Shown: positions 28,249-36,348 of the stretch, piece after piece
How positions within the stretch are numbered: the stretch's first letter is position 1
Layout of the letters: each line of letters begins with the position of its first letter
Source of the DNA: Rhizomicrobium electricum
GTDB taxonomy: Bacteria > Pseudomonadota > Alphaproteobacteria > Micropepsales > Micropepsaceae
Length of the DNA: 64,000 nucleotides
Reading direction: 5' to 3'
Assembly: GCF_011762045.1 (NCBI RefSeq)
Contig: NZ_JAASQS010000008.1
Span: 186,001 to 250,000 of the forward strand
The notes under the pieces: model-generated
Databases searched by the model: none
Told to the model about the DNA's origin: nothing
What the model saw: the letters and a program-made list of their open reading frames with translations, nothing else
Position numbers and translations under genes: made by a program

Positions 28249-30342
28249 ATGCGCCGCGCCGCCGCACTGTTTTTTGCCGTTTTTGCCGCCACCACCGCTG
28301 GTATGGCGGCCGACCAAGGTAACCACATGAAAGATCCGTATATCTGGCTCGAGGATGTCCACGGCCAAAAGCCGCTCGCCTGGGTCAAGGAGCAGAACGT
28401 CAAATCGCTCGGCCTGCTCAAGGCCGACCCGGACTATCAGAAGAACTACGATTTCATCCTCAAGGTGCTCGACGCCAAGGACCGCATTCCCTACGGCGGC
28501 GTCGATCACGGCTTCGTCTACAATTACTGGCAGGACCAGGAGCATCCCAAGGGCCTCTGGCGGCGTACGACGATTGCCGAGTACGCCAAGGCCGAGCCCC
28601 AATGGGAGGTGCTGATCGATCTCGACAAGCTGGCGGCCGACGAGAAGGAGAACTGGGTGTGGAAGGGCTCAGCGTGTTCGCCGAGCCAGAAGCGCTGCCT
28701 CGTCAACCTGTCGCGCGGCGGCGGCGATGCCGTGGTGGTGCGCGAGTTCGATCTGGGCACCAAATCCTTCGTCAAGGACGGCTTCGCTCTCAAGGAAGCC
28801 AAGTCCGACGTCACGCTGGTGGATGACGACACCGTCCTGTTCGGAACCGATTTCGGCGCCGGCTCGATGACGAGTTCCGGTTATCCGCGCATCGTCAAGA
28901 TGTGGCATCGCGGCGAAGCGATCGATGCGGCTGCGACCCAGCTCGAAGGCAAAGATGGCGACGTGTCGGTGGCGGCCACGGTGCTGCGCAACGGCGCCGA
29001 CACGCTGCCGGTGATCGTCCGCGGCACGAGTTTCTTCGAGGCCGAGTACTATCTTGCGGCGGCCAATCAGACCTGGTGGAAAATTCCAGTGCCGCTGTCG
29101 GCGCAGTTGCAGGGCTATTTCAAAGGCCAGCTTCTGTTCTCGCTGCGCGAGGACTGGACGCCGCCGGGCGGCGCCAAGCTCGGCAAAGGCACCTTGATTT
29201 CGTTCGCCGTCGACGGTCTGCAGCCCGATCATCTGACGCCGATCAGCGTGCTCTATACGCCGGGGCCGCGTGCATCGGTTGAATCGGTCGCCACCGGCCG
29301 CGATGCGGTCTACGTTGCGGTACTGAACAATGTGATTGGCGAGGTCCACGCGTACCGTCTCGCCAACGGCGCCTGGGCCGGCAAGACGCTGCCGTTGCCG
29401 GCGGGCGGTTCGGCCAACATCGTGTCCACCAACGATTACGGTTCGGAAGTCTATCTGTCGTTCCAGAGTTTTCTGAAGGCGCCGACGCTCTACTTCGATG
29501 ACGGCAAGGATGCGCCGAAAGAGATCAAGGCGCTGCCCGCGCGCTTCGATGCCGCCGGCATGGAAACCGTGCAGTACGAGGCGACTTCGACCGACGGCAC
29601 CAAGATTCCCTATTTCGTGATGCGGCCGAAAGCCCTGAAGGGTCCGGCCCCGACCATTCTCAACGGCTACGGCGGTTTCGAGATTTCCGAGACGCCGTTC
29701 TATTCGGCCAATTTCGGCAAGCTGTGGGTGGGACGCGGCGGCGTTTACGTGCTCGCCAACATCCGCGGCGGCGGCGAATTCGGCCCGGCCTGGCACGAGG
29801 CGGCGCTGAAGGAAAACCGCCAGAAGGCGTTTGACGATTTCGCGGCCGTTGCCGCGGATCTGATCGCCCGCAAAATCACCACGGCCAAACAGCTCGGCAT
29901 CGTCGGCGGCTCGAACGGCGGCCTGTTGGTGTCGACCGTGATGACCCAGCATCCCGAGCTGCTCGGGGCCGTGGTCTGTCAGGTGCCGCTGATCGACATG
30001 ATCCGCTACACGGGGATCGGTGCCGGCGCCTCGTGGATTGCCGAATACGGCGATCCGGCCGATCCCAAGGCGGCGGAGTATATCGGCAAGTACTCCCCCT
30101 ATCAGAACGTCGCCAAGGACAAGACCTATCCGCCGGTGTTCTTCGTCACCGCCACCTCGGACGACCGCGTCACGCCGGTGCATGCCCGCAAGATGGCGGC
30201 GCGCATGATGGAGCAGGGCCACGAGGTGCTGTTCTACGAAAACACCGACGGCGGTCACGCCGCGGCGGCCGATCACAAGCAGTCGGCGGAGCTGTGGGGG
30301 CTCACCTTCGTCTATTTCGCGGAGAAGCTCGGCCTCAAATAA
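28249..30342 (+). CDS. Exported prolyl oligopeptidase family (S9A) protein
   Basis: This 697-residue protein has a signal peptide (MRRAAALFFAVFAATTAGMAA), so a periplasmic peptidase is likely. A seven-bladed propeller region (about 70-430) precedes the alpha/beta-hydrolase domain. The catalytic Ser is in GIVGGSNGGLLV, the Asp in TATSDDRVTPVHA and the His in NTDGGHAAAADH. NIRGGGEFGPAWHEAAL is a further S9A hallmark. Such enzymes cut short proline-containing peptides. It ends at a bidirectional terminator shared with the small-gene cassette. Confidence 0.95.
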   Translation: MRRAAALFFAVFAATTAGMAADQGNHMKDPYIWLEDVHGQKPLAWVKEQNVKSLGLLKADPDYQKNYDFILKVLDAKDRIPYGGVDHGFVYNYWQDQEHPKGLWRRTTIAEYAKAEPQWEVLIDLDKLAADEKENWVWKGSACSPSQKRCLVNLSRGGGDAVVVREFDLGTKSFVKDGFALKEAKSDVTLVDDDTVLFGTDFGAGSMTSSGYPRIVKMWHRGEAIDAAATQLEGKDGDVSVAATVLRNGADTLPVIVRGTSFFEAEYYLAAANQTWWKIPVPLSAQLQGYFKGQLLFSLREDWTPPGGAKLGKGTLISFAVDGLQPDHLTPISVLYTPGPRASVESVATGRDAVYVAVLNNVIGEVHAYRLANGAWAGKTLPLPAGGSANIVSTNDYGSEVYLSFQSFLKAPTLYFDDGKDAPKEIKALPARFDAAGMETVQYEATSTDGTKIPYFVMRPKALKGPAPTILNGYGGFEISETPFYSANFGKLWVGRGGVYVLANIRGGGEFGPAWHEAALKENRQKAFDDFAAVAADLIARKITTAKQLGIVGGSNGGLLVSTVMTQHPELLGAVVCQVPLIDMIRYTGIGAGASWIAEYGDPADPKAAEYIGKYSPYQNVAKDKTYPPVFFVTATSDDRVTPVHARKMAARMMEQGHEVLFYENTDGGHAAAADHKQSAELWGLTFVYFAEKLGLK

Positions 30343-30357
30343 GGCCCGGCGAAAGAA

Positions 30358-30384
30358 AAGGGGCGCCCGGTTGGAGCGCCCCTT
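30358..30384. terminator. Bidirectional terminator
   Basis: AAGGGGCGC (30358-30366) and GCGCCCCTT (30376-30384) form a perfect 9-bp stem. Read on the minus strand it is followed by TTTCTTTC, a good U-tract; read on the plus strand the tract is only CTTC. It overlaps the stop codon of the last gene in the minus-strand cassette and lies 15 bp after the peptidase stop. Confidence 0.75.
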
Positions 30385-30566
30385 CAAGCCTTCACGTCGA
30401 CCTTACTTTGGGATTGGGTGGCGCGTGCGGCGGTCTCGGCCGCTTCGGCCTTGCGCACCGTCGCGGCGGCTTGCGAGGCGGTACTGGCCGCCTGCATCGT
30501 GCGCATGGCCGCCAGGGCCCGCATCGCCGCAAAGATCGCTGCGCTGTTGTCGAGGGTAATCGCCAT
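30384..30566 (-). CDS. Tiny alanine-rich protein with VDVKA tail (cassette gene 5)
   Basis: This 60-residue protein is almost entirely amphipathic helix: MAITLDNSAAIFAAMRALAAMR, then Ala/Thr/Gln/Ser repeats, ending QSKVDVKA. The tail matches the ends of the two upstream neighbours. No signal peptide or membrane segment. Its length and composition suit a small secreted or structural subunit, but nothing in the sequence proves a role. It is last in the minus-strand cassette, ahead of the terminator. Confidence 0.6.
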   Translation of the reverse strand: MAITLDNSAAIFAAMRALAAMRTMQAASTASQAAATVRKAEAAETAARATQSQSKVDVKA

Positions 30567-30597
30567 CGCTCCGCTCCTTCGAGCGTCGGTGCCGATA

Positions 30598-30786
30598 TCA
30601 GGCCTTGATGTCGACCTTGCGCCCGACCGAGGAGTCGGACGGCTTGGCGGACTTGGTCTCCGCCGGTTCGGCGTCGTTCGCCGGCTTGCGCGAGGCGGCC
30701 TGCTTCATCAGTTCGACGAGTTTTTCCTGGTACTTGGTTTCGCCGGCGCGGATGGCGGCGGCGCCGTAACCGATTTCGCTGCTCAT
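30598..30786 (-). CDS. Tiny charged protein with RKVDIKA tail (cassette gene 4)
   Basis: This 62-residue protein begins MSSEIGYGAAAIRAGETKYQEKLVELM, has a polar Lys/Ala/Pro middle and ends SSVGRKVDIKA. The G-x-x-V-D-I-K ending is the shared cassette tail and resembles the end of YjfB-type motility proteins. It lies 8 bp downstream of cassette gene 3 and 31 bp upstream of cassette gene 5, on one probable transcript. Confidence 0.6.
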   Translation of the reverse strand: MSSEIGYGAAAIRAGETKYQEKLVELMKQAASRKPANDAEPAETKSAKPSDSSVGRKVDIKA

Positions 30787-30794
30787 GGCTGTGT

Positions 30795-31004
30795 TCAGAC
30801 CTTCAAGTCGACGTTTTTGCCCAGATGGGAATGGCTCATTTTGAGCGACGAAAATTGGGTTTCGGAGGCATCGCCGCCGCTGGTATCGACTGGCGCCACG
30901 ACGTCGTCGCGGGCCTTGAGCGGCGCCTTGGCGGTGGCCTCGACATTAAAGACGGCCGCACTCGCCTGCATGTTGGCCGGTGAAAAGCCCATGGACGATG
31001 TCAT
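30795..31004 (-). CDS. Small protein with HLGKNVDLKV tail (cassette gene 3)
   Basis: This 69-residue protein opens MTSSMGFSPANMQASAAVFNVEA and ends SHSHLGKNVDLKV. This tail is the closest in the window to that of the YjfB putative motility family (HLGxNVDxxA as I recall it). No membrane helix or signal peptide. It sits in the middle of the five-gene minus-strand cassette with spacers of 8 and 22 bp. Confidence 0.62.
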   Translation of the reverse strand: MTSSMGFSPANMQASAAVFNVEATAKAPLKARDDVVAPVDTSGGDASETQFSSLKMSHSHLGKNVDLKV

Positions 31005-31026
31005 TCGTTATTCCTTCCCCGCCGCT

Positions 31027-31257
31027 TCAGACGACGACGTTGAACAGTCCTCCGCCCATGTCGATGACATCCGGCGGAACCTCGAACCGCGACCGCATGT
31101 AGAGGAGGGTGGCGACGCGCTGGACGGCCGCCTCCAGCATGAAATCCGACGGTGCTTGTTGGGTTTGCACTTGCGCCTGGGGCACAGCGATCTGCACGGC
31201 GGTACGCATCGGACCGACCGAATTCATAACAGACGTTGCGCTTCCTATAGCACTCAT
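31027..31257 (-). CDS. Small protein of unknown function (cassette gene 2)
   Basis: This 76-residue protein starts MSAIGSATSVMNSVGPMRTAVQIAVPQAQVQTQQAP, has a helical middle FMLEAAVQRVATLLYMRS, and ends PPDVIDMGGGLFNVVV. It lacks the VDxK tail but shares the Ala/Ser/Met/Gln-rich N-terminal style of its neighbours. ATG 31257 is chosen; an in-frame extension to 31326 reads as non-coding. It lies 22 bp upstream of cassette gene 3. Confidence 0.55.
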   Translation of the reverse strand: MSAIGSATSVMNSVGPMRTAVQIAVPQAQVQTQQAPSDFMLEAAVQRVATLLYMRSRFEVPPDVIDMGGGLFNVVV

Positions 31258-31392
31258 ACGGACGATTTTGCCTAGCGCCTGTTGCGCTCGGGTGAATATC
31301 CGTATGCGGATTTTAGACTGGTTCAATTCAAATTGTCCGCACCCCCGATTCCTGCGGGATTCGGAGCAACGGGAGAGGGAATTTTTTTCCGC

Positions 31393-31641
31393 TTACGCGA
31401 TTGTGTCGAGCAGCGTGCCGATCATTTTGTCCGCCGTCTTGAACACTGCGGCGTTGGCTTTGAACGACAATGCGCTCATTTTGGTATCGACGATCGCCGC
31501 CGGCAGGTCGTCGAAGCCCTTGGCTCCGTCCGTCTCGCCGGTCTCGGGCGTGGTCGCTTGCACGACCCTTTGTGCAGCATTTTCAAAGCGATTGGCGCTG
31601 CTGCGCAGGCCGAGGGCGGAGGTGGAGATCGCGTCGATCAT
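31393..31641 (-). CDS. Short FlgC-like rod-protein relative (cassette gene 1)
   Basis: This 82-residue protein has N-terminal SALGLRSSANRFENAAQRVVQATTPET and C-terminal SALSFKANAAVFKTADKMIGTLLDTIA. These match the two termini of flagellar rod proteins of the FlgC type (an N-terminal helix with NxxAN-like spacing, and a C-terminal YxANxxVxxTAxxM helix). The whole central rod domain is missing. No other flagellar gene lies within the window. It leads the minus-strand cassette. It could be a rod-like subunit exported by the flagellar system, or a relic. Confidence 0.65.
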   Translation of the reverse strand: MIDAISTSALGLRSSANRFENAAQRVVQATTPETGETDGAKGFDDLPAAIVDTKMSALSFKANAAVFKTADKMIGTLLDTIA

Positions 31642-31784
31642 GGGAGAACCTTAACGGCTAAAGTGCTGCGCCCTTCTTTCGCTGCGACCGACGATTTGAA
31701 TCAAATTTTCATCGAACGGCGCGTCGCGTCGTCTTTTTGCCGGGTTTGTTGACGAAGCTGCTCATATGTCGCGGGGGGCGAAGC

Positions 31785-31928
31785 ATGGTCCGGATCCTGT
31801 CGCTGATGCTGATGCTGATGCTGGCGATGGCGTTCGCCGCCGGTGCGAGCGCGACGACGATCGGCCTGCAATATGATATCGAAGACGCTGCGGCGCAGGT
31901 GACGCCGGCACACGGAGGGTTGGGATGA
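31785..31928 (+). CDS. Very small exported protein
   Basis: This 47-residue frame begins MVRILSLMLMLMLAMAFAAGASA, a signal peptide, leaving a mature peptide of about 24 residues beginning TTIGLQYDIEDAAAQ. The stop overlaps the start of the next gene (ATGA, 31925-31928), which supports translation. It may be a leader peptide for that gene or a genuine small periplasmic protein. Confidence 0.45.
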   Translation: MVRILSLMLMLMLAMAFAAGASATTIGLQYDIEDAAAQVTPAHGGLG

Positions 31929-32467
31929 ACCGGGTACTGCCGCTGGTCGTGACGCTTCTTCTCGTCGCCGTGGTCGGCTTTTTCGCCTGGAGCGGATTCA
32001 AAGCCCCGCCGGTGGCCGAGCCCGCGGCGATCATCACCACGCCGCCGGGCTGGGTGAAGCTCGACGGACCGGGGTTCACGGTCTATGCGCCGGAAGGCGC
32101 GGTGCTGCGCCAGGCCAAAGGCAACGGCTTCATCTATGGCGACATCGCCGGGTCGTATCTCTGCATCCGCTTCCAGGCCGGCAAGACGGTCGGGCCGGTG
32201 GTGAATGCCAAGACCCATCCCAATTTCTCCGACAGTGATCTTGAGGTGGATGGCCGGGCCGCGAGCCTGCGCAAGACCACGCTGGCCAAGAACGAACAGG
32301 ACTACTGGTTCCCCGGCTGCGGCGCCTCGCTTTATCTCGGCCTGACGGTGCCCAAAGCGCTGCCGGGCGGGGACACCCTGTCGCTGGACGTCTCGGTCGA
32401 AAACCGCGATGGCCTCGACGACGCCATGATGATGTTCAAGACGATCCGGTTCGCCAAGGGCGGGTAA
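31925..32467 (+). CDS. Membrane-anchored periplasmic protein, unknown
   Basis: This 180-residue protein has one N-terminal helix (VLPLVVTLLLVAVVGFFAW) that is either an uncleaved anchor or a signal. The rest is periplasmic and beta-rich: PPGWVKLDGPGFTVYAPEGAVLRQ reads like the start of a PsbP/DUF1795-type fold. Two cysteines (YLCIRF, PGCGAS) may pair. The function is unknown. It is coupled to the tiny upstream gene. Confidence 0.65.
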   Translation: MNRVLPLVVTLLLVAVVGFFAWSGFKAPPVAEPAAIITTPPGWVKLDGPGFTVYAPEGAVLRQAKGNGFIYGDIAGSYLCIRFQAGKTVGPVVNAKTHPNFSDSDLEVDGRAASLRKTTLAKNEQDYWFPGCGASLYLGLTVPKALPGGDTLSLDVSVENRDGLDDAMMMFKTIRFAKGG

Positions 32468-32525
32468 AGCCCCGGATCGGGCGAATTTGACTCGGCTGCG
32501 CCGGCCCTTTAAAACCCGCACAACT

Positions 32526-32602
32526 CCGGAAAGCCCTACGCTTTCCGGTCCCAGGCTCGGCCTGGGATCGCCCCCAGGCAGCGCGTGGCGCCCCCTGGGG
32601 CG
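32526..32602 (+). repeat. Three consecutive hairpins in the ffh leader
   Basis: Hairpin 1: CCGGAAAG (32526-32533) with CTTTCCGG (32541-32548). Hairpin 2: TCCCAGGC (32549-32556) with GCCTGGGA (32560-32567). Hairpin 3: CCCCAGG (32572-32578) with CCTGGGG (32594-32600). The first two stems are perfect 8-mers and directly abut. None has a U-tract. They fill the gap between the gene at 31925 and ffh. Confidence 0.6.
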
Positions 32603-32628
32603 CTAGTGCTTTGGATAATAGGTTGACG

Positions 32629-34005
32629 ATGTTCGACTCTTTGCAATCCCGCCTCGGCGGCGTGTTCGACAAGCTTCGTGGCCGCGGCGCGCTCACGGAA
32701 GGCGATGTCGAGGAGGCGCTGAAGGAAGTCCGCACGGCGCTGATCGAAGCCGACGTGGAGCTTGGGGTTGTCGAGGACTTCATCAAAAAGGTGAAGCCGC
32801 GGGCCGAAGGCGAGGCGGTGATCCGGTCCGTCACGCCGGCCCAGCAAGTCGTCAAGATCGTCCACGATACCCTGATCGAAACCCTGGGCAGCGAAGGCAC
32901 CGGCCTTCAGCTCGGTTCGCCGCCGGCGCCGATCCTGATGGTCGGCTTGCAGGGCTCGGGCAAGACCACCACCTCCGCCAAGCTCGGCCTTCTGCTCCAG
33001 ACCAAGGAGAAGAAGAAGGTCCTGATGGCCTCGCTGGACGTCGCCCGTCCGGCCGCCATGGAGCAGTTGAAGATATTGGGCGAGCAGGCGGGCGTGCCCA
33101 CGCTGCCGATCATTGCCGGCCAGACCCCGCTCACCATCGCCAAGCGCGCTCTCGCGGCGGCCCGCGTCGGCGGCTATGACGTTCTCATTCTCGACACCGC
33201 CGGCCGCCAGCACGTCGACGAGCAGTTGATGGCCGAAGCCGCGGCGGTGCGCGACCTCACCAACCCGCACGAAACCATCCTGGTCGCCGACAGTCTCACC
33301 GGCCAGGACGCGGTGAACATCGCCAAGTCGTTTCATACGCGCATGCCGCTCTCCGGCATCATCCTGACCCGTGCCGACGGCGATGCCCGCGGCGGCGCCG
33401 CGCTCTCGATGCGTGCGGTGACCGGCGCGCCGATCAAGTTCCTCGGCATGGGCGAAAAGCTCGATGCCCTCGAGCCGTTCTATCCCGAGCGCGTGGCGGG
33501 CCGCATCCTCGACATGGGCGACGTCGTCTCCCTGGTCGAGAAGGCGACCGAGACGGTCGACAAGGAAAAGGCCGAAGCCCTCGCCAAGAAGCTGAAGAAG
33601 GGGGCGTTCGACATGAACGACCTGTTCGATCAGCTCAATCAGATGAAGAAGATGGGCGGCCTGCAGGGCCTGATGGGCATGCTGCCCGGCGTCGGCAAGA
33701 TCAAGGACAAGCTCGACGAAGCCGGTCTCGACGACAAGATCCTGACCCGCCAGCAGGCCATCATCCAGTCGATGACCAAGAAGGAACGCTCCAATCCCGA
33801 TCTCATCAATGGCTCGCGCCGCAAGCGCATAGCGGCCGGCTGCGGGATGGAAGTCTCCGACGTGAACAAGCTTTTGAAGATGCACCGCACCATGTCCGAC
33901 GCCATCAAGGCGATGAAGAAGGGCGGGCGCGCCAATCCGTTTGCGGCGATGATGAACATGGGGCGCGGCGGTCCTCCGCCGGGCGGCATGTTCGGGCGCC
34001 GCTAG
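32629..34005 (+). CDS. ffh: Signal recognition particle protein Ffh
   Basis: This 458-residue GTPase, with 4.5S RNA, brings inner-membrane proteins to FtsY. The NG domain has GLQGSGKTTTSAKL, DVARPAAMEQL, DTAGRQHVDEQ and the G4 form TRADGDARGG common in alphaproteobacteria. The methionine-rich M domain follows (QLNQMKKMGGLQGLMGMLPG) with the RNA-binding GSRRKRIAAGCG. ATG 32629 is standard. It heads ffh-rpsP-rimM-trmD-rplS. Its long structured leader is described separately. Confidence 0.98.
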   Translation: MFDSLQSRLGGVFDKLRGRGALTEGDVEEALKEVRTALIEADVELGVVEDFIKKVKPRAEGEAVIRSVTPAQQVVKIVHDTLIETLGSEGTGLQLGSPPAPILMVGLQGSGKTTTSAKLGLLLQTKEKKKVLMASLDVARPAAMEQLKILGEQAGVPTLPIIAGQTPLTIAKRALAAARVGGYDVLILDTAGRQHVDEQLMAEAAAVRDLTNPHETILVADSLTGQDAVNIAKSFHTRMPLSGIILTRADGDARGGAALSMRAVTGAPIKFLGMGEKLDALEPFYPERVAGRILDMGDVVSLVEKATETVDKEKAEALAKKLKKGAFDMNDLFDQLNQMKKMGGLQGLMGMLPGVGKIKDKLDEAGLDDKILTRQQAIIQSMTKKERSNPDLINGSRRKRIAAGCGMEVSDVNKLLKMHRTMSDAIKAMKKGGRANPFAAMMNMGRGGPPPGGMFGRR

Positions 34006-34043
34006 AGTTTTTGTGTAATTACTGACGAAAGAAGGAAGACGTC

Positions 34044-34394
34044 ATGTCCGTTAAGATCAAACTGTCCCGCGGCGGCACCAAGAAGCGTCCGCACTATGCC
34101 ATCGTCATCGCCGACACGCGTTTCCCGCGCGACGGCCGCTTCATCGAGAAGATCGGCTACTACAATCCGCTCCTCAAGAAGGACGATCCGGCCCGCGTGA
34201 AGCTCGACACCGAAAAGGCTGCCGAGTGGCTCAAGAAGGGCGCCACCCCGACCGACCGCGTCCATCGCTTCCTGGCCAACGCCGGCCTGGTCAAGCCGCT
34301 CAAGAAGAACAATCCCGAGAAGTCCCAGCCGAAGAAGAAGGCGCAGGAACGCGCTGCTGCGGCCGCAAAAGCGGCTGAAGCTCCGGCGGCCTGA
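34044..34394 (+). CDS. rpsP: 30S ribosomal protein S16
   Basis: This 116-residue protein starts [26 protein letters not shown] and has [37 protein letters not shown], diagnostic for S16. A Lys/Ala-rich C-terminal tail of about 35 residues extends past the core, as in many alphaproteobacteria. AAGGAAG lies before ATG 34044. It is followed after 8 bp by rimM. Confidence 0.98.
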   Translation: MSVKIKLSRGGTKKRPHYAIVIADTRFPRDGRFIEKIGYYNPLLKKDDPARVKLDTEKAAEWLKKGATPTDRVHRFLANAGLVKPLKKNNPEKSQPKKKAQERAAAAAKAAEAPAA

Positions 34395-34402
34395 CGCGCA
34401 CC

Positions 34403-34945
34403 ATGTCGCGCGCTCGCGACGTGCTGATGGCGGCCGTTATCGGCGCCCACGGCTTGAAAGGCGAGGTGAAGGTGAAAGCCTTCACCGTCGATCCCGAAAC
34501 GCTGGGCGCCTATGGGCCCCTGCATGCCAAAGACGGGCGGCGCTTCACCGTCGAAGTGCTGCGCCCTGTCGGCGGCCGCGATGATGAGGCCATCGTCGCC
34601 TTTGCCGAGGTCAAGGACCGCAACGCGTCCGAAGCCCTCAAAGGCACCGAGTTGTTCGTCGCGCGCGATAAGCTGCCCGAAGCCGAGGGCAACGAATTCT
34701 ATCACGCCGATCTCGTCGGCCTCGAAGCCTTCGACACGGACGGACGGCGCATCGGCGCGGTGCAGTCGATCCAGAATTACGGCGCCGGCGATGTCCTGGT
34801 GATCGCCGCCGACGAAGGCGAGGAAATCCTGCTCGCCTTCACCAAAGACAACGTTCCCGACATCGACTTTGCCAACGGCCGCGTCATCGTCGCCGTGCCG
34901 GACGAGATCGACGCGGGCGACGAAGGGGACCGGGGCGAGGAATAG
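34403..34945 (+). CDS. rimM: Ribosome maturation factor RimM
   Basis: This 180-residue assembly factor for the 30S head binds S19. The N-terminal RimM domain shows DVLMAAVIGAHGLKGEVKVKAFT. The PRC-barrel follows with NEFYHADLVGLEAFDTDGRRIGAVQSIQNYGAGDVLVI and ILLAFTKDNVPDIDFANGRVIV. Two bases separate its stop from trmD. Confidence 0.97.
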   Translation: MSRARDVLMAAVIGAHGLKGEVKVKAFTVDPETLGAYGPLHAKDGRRFTVEVLRPVGGRDDEAIVAFAEVKDRNASEALKGTELFVARDKLPEAEGNEFYHADLVGLEAFDTDGRRIGAVQSIQNYGAGDVLVIAADEGEEILLAFTKDNVPDIDFANGRVIVAVPDEIDAGDEGDRGEE

Positions 34946-34947
34946 TC

Positions 34948-35643
34948 ATGCCCTGGTCCGCCACCGTTCTCACCCTTTTCCCTGAGATGTTTCCGGGGCC
35001 GCTCGGCATGACCTTGCCGGGCAAGGCGCTGGCGAACGGACTGTGGTCGCTCGAGGTTCGCGATATCCGCGAGCACGGTCTCGGCAAGCATCGCGTGGTC
35101 GACGACACGCCATCGGGCGGCGGGCCGGGCATGGTGATGCGGGCGGACGTCGCCTGCGCCGCCATCGATGCCGTCGAACGGGCGGAGCGGCCGCTCATTT
35201 ATCTGTCGCCGCGCGGCGCCCCGCTGACCCAGACGCGGGTGAAAGCCCTGTCGGACGGGCCGGGCGTGATCCTGTTTTGCGGCCGTTTCGAGGGCGTCGA
35301 TCAGCGCGCCATAGAGGCCCGCGGGATGGAGGAGATTTCGCTCGGGGACTTCGTCCTGGCGGGCGGGGAGATCGCCGCCATGGCCTTGATGGAGGCCGCC
35401 GTGCGGTTGATCCCTGGGGTCCTGGGGGCCGCCGACAGTCCGTCCGAGGAGAGCTTTTCCGAGGGTCTTTTGGAGTATCCGCAATATACGCGGCCGCAGG
35501 AATTCGAAGGGCGCCCCATTCCTGAAGTTCTAAATAACGGGAATCATAAGGAAATCGCCAAATGGCGGCGGGCCCAGGCGGAATCGTTAACGGCCCTGCG
35601 GCGTCCCGATCTCATGACCCTCTATGAAAAAGGCAAGCGGTAG
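34948..35643 (+). CDS. trmD: tRNA (guanine-N1)-methyltransferase TrmD
   Basis: This 231-residue SPOUT enzyme makes m1G37 in tRNA. Conserved blocks: TLFPEMFPGPLG, VDDTPSGGGPGMVMR, YLSPRGAPLTQ, FCGRFEGVDQR and the trefoil-knot segment SLGDFVLAGGEIAAMALMEA. The C-terminal EYPQYTRPQEFEGRPIPEVL is intact. It is third in the rpsP-rimM-trmD-rplS operon. Confidence 0.98.
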   Translation: MPWSATVLTLFPEMFPGPLGMTLPGKALANGLWSLEVRDIREHGLGKHRVVDDTPSGGGPGMVMRADVACAAIDAVERAERPLIYLSPRGAPLTQTRVKALSDGPGVILFCGRFEGVDQRAIEARGMEEISLGDFVLAGGEIAAMALMEAAVRLIPGVLGAADSPSEESFSEGLLEYPQYTRPQEFEGRPIPEVLNNGNHKEIAKWRRAQAESLTALRRPDLMTLYEKGKR

Positions 35644-35662
35644 GCTATAGGCCCCGCCTCAA

Positions 35663-35687
35663 ACTGCGATTAGACGCCCATCGCAGT
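35663..35687 (+). promoter_or_regulatory. Stem-loop in the rplS leader
   Basis: ACTGCGAT (35663-35670) and ATCGCAGT (35680-35687) form a perfect 8-bp stem with a 9-nt loop. It lies between trmD and rplS, 31 bp before the L19 start codon, and has no U-tract. It could be an L19-binding autoregulatory leader or a processing site; this is inference from position only. Confidence 0.45.
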
Positions 35688-35718
35688 AGCAAAAGAACAA
35701 CTGTGCGGAGACAGTAAA

Positions 35719-36117
35719 ATGAACCTGATCCAGACGCTCGAAGCCGAGCAGATGAAGGCGCTGCGCGCCACCCCGCTTCCCGATTTTCGCGCCGGCGACA
35801 CGCTCAAGGTCAACGTCAAGGTGGTTGATGTGACCTTTGACGAGAAGACCAAGCAGAACAAGACCCGCGAGCGCCTGCAGGCCTTCGAAGGCGTCTGCAT
35901 TGCCCGTCAGGGCCAGGGCCTCAACGAGGCCTTCACGGTTCGCAAGATTTCCTATGGCGAAGGCGTCGAGCGCGTCTTCCCGATTTATTCGCCGCTGGTC
36001 GACAGCGTGGAAGTGATCCGCAAGGGCCGCGTCCGCCGGGCGAAGCTGTATTACCTGCGCGGCCGTCGCGGCAAGTCGGCGCGTATCGCCGAACGCCAGG
36101 ACACCGTCGCCGAGTAA
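35719..36117 (+). CDS. rplS: 50S ribosomal protein L19
   Basis: This 132-residue protein has the L19 blocks [89 protein letters not shown]. It sits at the 30S-50S interface. It is the last gene of the operon, with a very strong terminator 20 bp downstream. Confidence 0.98.
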   Translation: MNLIQTLEAEQMKALRATPLPDFRAGDTLKVNVKVVDVTFDEKTKQNKTRERLQAFEGVCIARQGQGLNEAFTVRKISYGEGVERVFPIYSPLVDSVEVIRKGRVRRAKLYYLRGRRGKSARIAERQDTVAE

Positions 36118-36136
36118 ATTCCGGCTACGAGGGGAT

Positions 36137-36172
36137 AAAAGGGCGCGGATCGCAAGGTCCGCGCCCTTTTTT
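36137..36172 (+). terminator. Strong terminator of the rplS operon
   Basis: AAAAGGGCGCGGA (36137-36149) and TCCGCGCCCTTTT (36158-36170) form a perfect 13-bp stem with an 8-nt loop, ending in six T. Confidence 0.92.
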
Positions 36173-36348
36173 GCTGGCGTTCGCGCGGCACAGAAAAAAG
36201 CGGCCGCCATGGCCATAGCGACCGCTTCCGTCGGCGGGCTCGCGGAGCGTGGGTCGGGGGTTGCCGCCGCCGCCGAACCTACCTGAAACTGACTGCGGTG
36301 CGTTCTTCGCGCTGGTTTGGCCGCAGCCGTCTTCCCACCATAACCGGG

